A stretch of DNA of 64,000 nt from Haliclystus octoradiatus (lineage: Eukaryota; Cnidaria; Staurozoa; Stauromedusae; Haliclystidae), in assembly GCA_916610825.1 (NCBI GenBank), contig OU744448.1:19075032-19139031 (forward strand), written 5' to 3'. Of this stretch, positions 60,859 through 64,000 are shown piece after piece (position 1 is the first letter of the stretch; each line of letters begins with the position of its first letter). Position numbers and translations under genes: made by a program. The notes beneath the pieces are model-generated. The model was not told the DNA's origin, did not search any database, and worked only from the letters and a program-made list of their open reading frames with translations.

Positions 60859-61499
60859 ATCTGTGAGCAAGAAGTATAGAAGAACCAATAGCTATCGAAA
60901 ATAATTTAGAAATATCCAATATCCATTCATATGCAGTTTATAAATTTAATAGAGTATCTTAGGAGCCTATAGTTGTTGTTGTTATTTTGACTCTTTCTCA
61001 GCACTTTTAGCGCTATTGATTTCAATTTTAACTCAAATTTCCCGCGCTTTGAAGCACATGGTTTTATTTGCTCAATGATCTGACATTCCTGTGTTCATTC
61101 CCGTGTCCATCATGACACAAAGCGGTGAAATGATTTATCTTCAAAGGAGAAAAACTTGAAATTCACATAAAATGTTCATAAAAATACCATAAGGACTTTC
61201 CCGTCTCTTGTTTTAGTCAAATTTTATTGTGGAGCTCACAAGCGATGAACTTATAAATCATTTCACGGTCAGAGCCCTCTTAACTCGTACATTTCATGTT
61301 TTCGTCATGCTTGTATGGATTCGCAAAATCATGGGAGGATAAAAGAATCAAAGACCATGAAGCTAACATGGAGCATTTTCTCAAAACGATAAGAAGGCTT
61401 TGACCGTTAATCATGAATTATAAATTGGATTTTTGAAGGGTGCACAATAGCATTTAATTGAAACAAGAAAAAGTTTATACCACTAAGTGCAATAGCAAC
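60859..61499. other. AT-rich spacer, nothing recognised
   Basis: Nothing can be supported in this stretch, which ends at the minisatellite. Confidence 0.4.
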
Positions 61500-61925
61500 A
61501 AAGAGCGCAGTCCGCTGCGCCTAATGGTCGTTACGCCGAAAATCGTTGCGCTGAAAGTCATTGTGCCGAATGGTCGTTGCGCCGAGGCGATACGTCAAAA
61601 GTCCGTTGCGCTGAAAGGCCATTGCGCCGAATTGTCGTTCTTTAAAGAAAGTTTTGAATGTCCGCTTCCTTTGTTTTTCGTTGCGCCGATAGTCCGTTGC
61701 ATCGAATGGTCGTTGTGCCGAAAGGTTGTTGCTCCGAAAGGCCGATACGTCGAAAGTCCGTTGCGCCGAAAAGTTTTGCGCCGAATGGTCGTTGTGCTGA
61801 CTATCTGATACGCCGAATGGTCGTTGCGCTGAAAGTCTCATACTCCGAATGGTCGTTGCATCGAAAGTCCGTTGCACCAAAAAAGTCATTCGGCGTATCG
61901 GACTTTTGGCGCAACACCTGTAGCC
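61500..61925. repeat. Degenerate 16-nt minisatellite (TCGTTGCGCCGAAAGG type), flipping at its right end
   Basis: About twenty steps of 15-17 nt in one orientation, interrupted at about 61638-61680 by unrelated sequence. At about 61885-61915 two steps run in the opposite orientation (ATTCGGCGTATCGGAC), giving a foldback end. The GC content is much higher than the flanks. Open frames on both strands encode the same repeated residues and are not genes. Confidence 0.85.
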
Positions 61926-62144
61926 CGCAACAAAGCAGTCGCTTTGTATTATTTACATCGTTTTGTAATTCAAACCTATTCAAAACGTTCAAATGATTTG
62001 TCATGCCACTTGAAGCCTACCATTGTTATAAAGTGAAAAAAGATCAACACCTTAGTGTTGATAAATAAATTAAAAAGGACGTGAGAATGGTTGAATGAAT
62101 AATTTTATTGAGAAAGAAAGAGTGGCCGTCGGGTTTTAATGAGT

Positions 62145-62330
62145 GCAGTCCGTTACAACGAAAATCCGTTGCGCCGAATGGTCATTGCGCTGAGACCGAT
62201 TCGCCAAAAGTCTGTTGCGCTGAAAGTCCGTTGCACCGAAAAGCGATGCATCGAAAAGCCGTTGCACCGAAAGGCCGATACGCTGAAAGTCCGTTGCGCC
62301 GAATGCACCGAGAGTCCGTTCGTCACAGAG
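62145..62330. repeat. Second array of the 16-nt minisatellite
   Basis: About ten steps of the same TTGCGCCGAAAGTCCG kind, all in one orientation, with ATGCATCG-type variants. It is flanked by AT-rich DNA. Confidence 0.85.
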
Positions 62331-62951
62331 ATTATCACGACCCGTGATAAAAGCTTTTTCCGAAATTATATCTGAATGGCTTTTGTACCATGTAACATTG
62401 GTAGATACTGGGACCACAATTATTTTGTTTTCAGACGCTATGCGAGTGAAAAAATTCAAATTTTCATATCTAAATGCTAAGAATTTAGCGTTTATTTACA
62501 ATTCTTGTGCCATACATTATCAAGATTGTTACTAACGGGACTCACGTTTATACTCGACTAGAGTACAGGTTCTATTACTATTATCTGTCTTTCCTACGAA
62601 CATACCAGCTAGGGTACCGAAAAAATATGCAAATACGTCAAGCTCCCCCACACTCGAAAGTTTGTATTGTTGGTATCAAAATGTAGCTAACAATTAGCTC
62701 AAAATTGCTCAGTGGTCAAACATATGCTCACGCAGTAGTTTTCTGCAATAGCTTTTTAGTGATTTCAAAAACAGTAATGAAGTCTGGTAGAACATCAATA
62801 TAATATTATTTCGAACTTCATTTCATTCTTACAACTGGCTTAATACCTTAAATAAAGATGACGAATGTATAAAAGATGACGAATTTATGAATGATAGCTC
62901 ACTATACTGAAACGTGGTAAAATCACATCTCACTATACAGAAGGAGCTACA
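62331..62951. other. AT-rich spacer, nothing recognised
   Basis: It separates the second and third minisatellite arrays. No feature is supported. Confidence 0.4.
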
Positions 62952-63121
62952 GGCGTTGCGCCGAAAGGTCGTTGCGCCGAATGACGTTTTTGGTGCAACG
63001 GACTTTCGGCGCAACGACCTTTCGGTGCAACGACCATTCGGCGCAACGATCATCAAAAGAAGCCGACATTCAGCATCTTCTACAAAGCGAGACGTGATTT
63101 AATCAGCCATTGAATTGATTC
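62952..63121. repeat. Third minisatellite array, a foldback, with the shared 110-bp tail
   Basis: Two steps in the forward orientation (62955-62987) are followed, after a short T-rich turn, by four steps in the reverse orientation (62992-63050). The two arms can pair as a hairpin. The tail from about 63013 to 63121 equals 60222-60330. Confidence 0.85.
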
Positions 63122-63127
63122 ATCAAT

Positions 63128-63870
63128 GTAGCAAATCCGACAAAAGAACAACATCAACATAAACAAGATGTTCCAACAACAACTGATAGTGAGTTAGCAG
63201 AGCTTTACAGTAAATTAAAACATTGCACAATCAAGCCAGTTGCTCTAAGTCTAATAAACCCTAACTCAAAGTCATTTGTTGCTGAAAGCAGAAATGTGGG
63301 AACAGTAATGGATCTCTATCAAGAAAAATATTTGAGATTATGATTACCATTGCTCAATTGCAGAATGTAACACCATAGATTTCACTATGACAGATAAAGA
63401 GATAGATATTGTTGAAAAAGACGCTCAGAATCAGAGTAAGACGGATGCCTTTTTTCGGTACAGAGCTGATTGCATTGGTGCCTCTATTAGCAAAGCAGCA
63501 TCCCATAACAATACCTCAAAACCATCAAAATCTCTTATAAAATCTGTGTGCCATCCAAAGATTTTCAATCATGTAGTCAGTGAAGACTATGCCATTGACT
63601 TATTTACAACTGAAATGAAGAAATATCATGCTAATTATAATTTAAAAATAAAAGATTATCCTTGGATCCACGCCTGATTTTCTATCACATTGTGAGTGTT
63701 GTGGTGACATTTGTGGGGAGATCAAGTGCCCTTACTGCATGAAAGAACTAGACTTTGATGATTATAGTACAAAGAAAGCATCGTGGTTGAAAAAAGTTGA
63801 TGGTAAACTCACTCATATTAGAAACCATCATTCTAAAATATCACGAAGGTTTTGTGCGATCTGATTGGTC
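63128..63870 (+). pseudogene. YqaJ-type (lambda-exonuclease-like) nuclease gene fragment, broken
   Basis: Reading frames in order give KPVALSLINPNSKSFV, then QNQSKTDAFFRYRADCIGAS, PSKSLIKSVCHP, and the catalytic strand GEIKCPYCMKELDFDDYS with the E-x-K pair of the PD-(D/E)XK fold. Frameshifts near 63338 and near 63670 break the gene; the second removes the normal S-P-D-G aspartate strand. YqaJ proteins in animals are usually carried by mobile elements or viruses and act in strand-annealing recombination. It begins just after the minisatellite tail. No end is clear before the window edge. Confidence 0.75.
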
Positions 63871-64000
63871 GAAAGAGCGTGCATGAAATCCTAGGGTAAA
63901 ACATGGCTCCGAAAACCGGGAAAAACCGCAAGCTTCAAAAAGTTTGATCTGTGATAAAATACAGAATTTATAACTTTTTGATAACAATCCAATAAATATC

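Noticed and set aside
61458..62375. Many overlapping frames with repeated Arg-Cys-Ala-Glu-Ser type residues
   Set aside because: They appear on both strands and in all frames of a minisatellite with a 15-17 nt step, so they are not proteins.

Overview
The window is AT-rich nuclear DNA of an invertebrate animal. The evidence is spliced genes with GT-AG introns, a secreted astacin metalloprotease carrying TSP1 and MAM domains, an alpha-kinase relative, an integrase-derived gene family, several LINE, Ty3/gypsy and DNA-transposon remnants, and long microsatellites. Nothing points to bacteria or plants. A marine invertebrate such as a cnidarian or tunicate would fit, but the sequence alone does not fix the phylum.

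Layout. 1-1030 is a degenerate tandem array of units of about 180-190 bp. 2189-3350 (+) is an intronless, broken alpha-kinase copy. 3433-6660 (-) is a Ty3/gypsy remnant truncated at both ends. 7477-9554 (+) is a four-exon integrase-core gene with an intact DDE triad but with frameshifts and stops. 10282-23355 is a macrosatellite of four units of about 3.1 kb plus a partial fifth; four of its copies carry a tRNA-like pol III motif. At its right edge, on the minus strand, lies a hammerhead ribozyme motif with a complete core (23366-23417) inside a 261-nt unit flanked by TA repeats.

24001-38188 (-) is the one apparently functional host gene: 14 exons encoding signal peptide, propeptide with aspartate switch, astacin protease, six TSP1 repeats in one exon, MAM, TSP1, MAM (about 1014 residues). 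One single-base shift is apparent in the penultimate exon. Its introns hold a 1.9-kb inverted-repeat element and two nearly identical 5'-truncated LINE copies, both embedded in a (TAG)n microsatellite.

38.3-47.6 kb holds mostly non-coding DNA, a decayed LINE (-) and a THAP/DDE transposon relic (-). 47979-59193 is a nest: an old Ty3/gypsy element (+, short LTRs) cut by a LINE (+, target duplication ACATG) and by a very young Ty3/gypsy element (-, identical 166-bp LTRs, target duplication CAATG). 59.2-63.1 kb carries G-rich repeats, an inverted-repeat element and degenerate 16-nt minisatellites that flip orientation into foldbacks. 63128-63870 (+) is a broken YqaJ-type nuclease gene that may run off the edge.

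The astacin gene is probably a secreted matrix- or gland-type protease. The rest is mainly the record of repeated mobile-element activity around it. The hammerhead-bearing unit and the microsatellite-seated LINE pair are the most unusual items.
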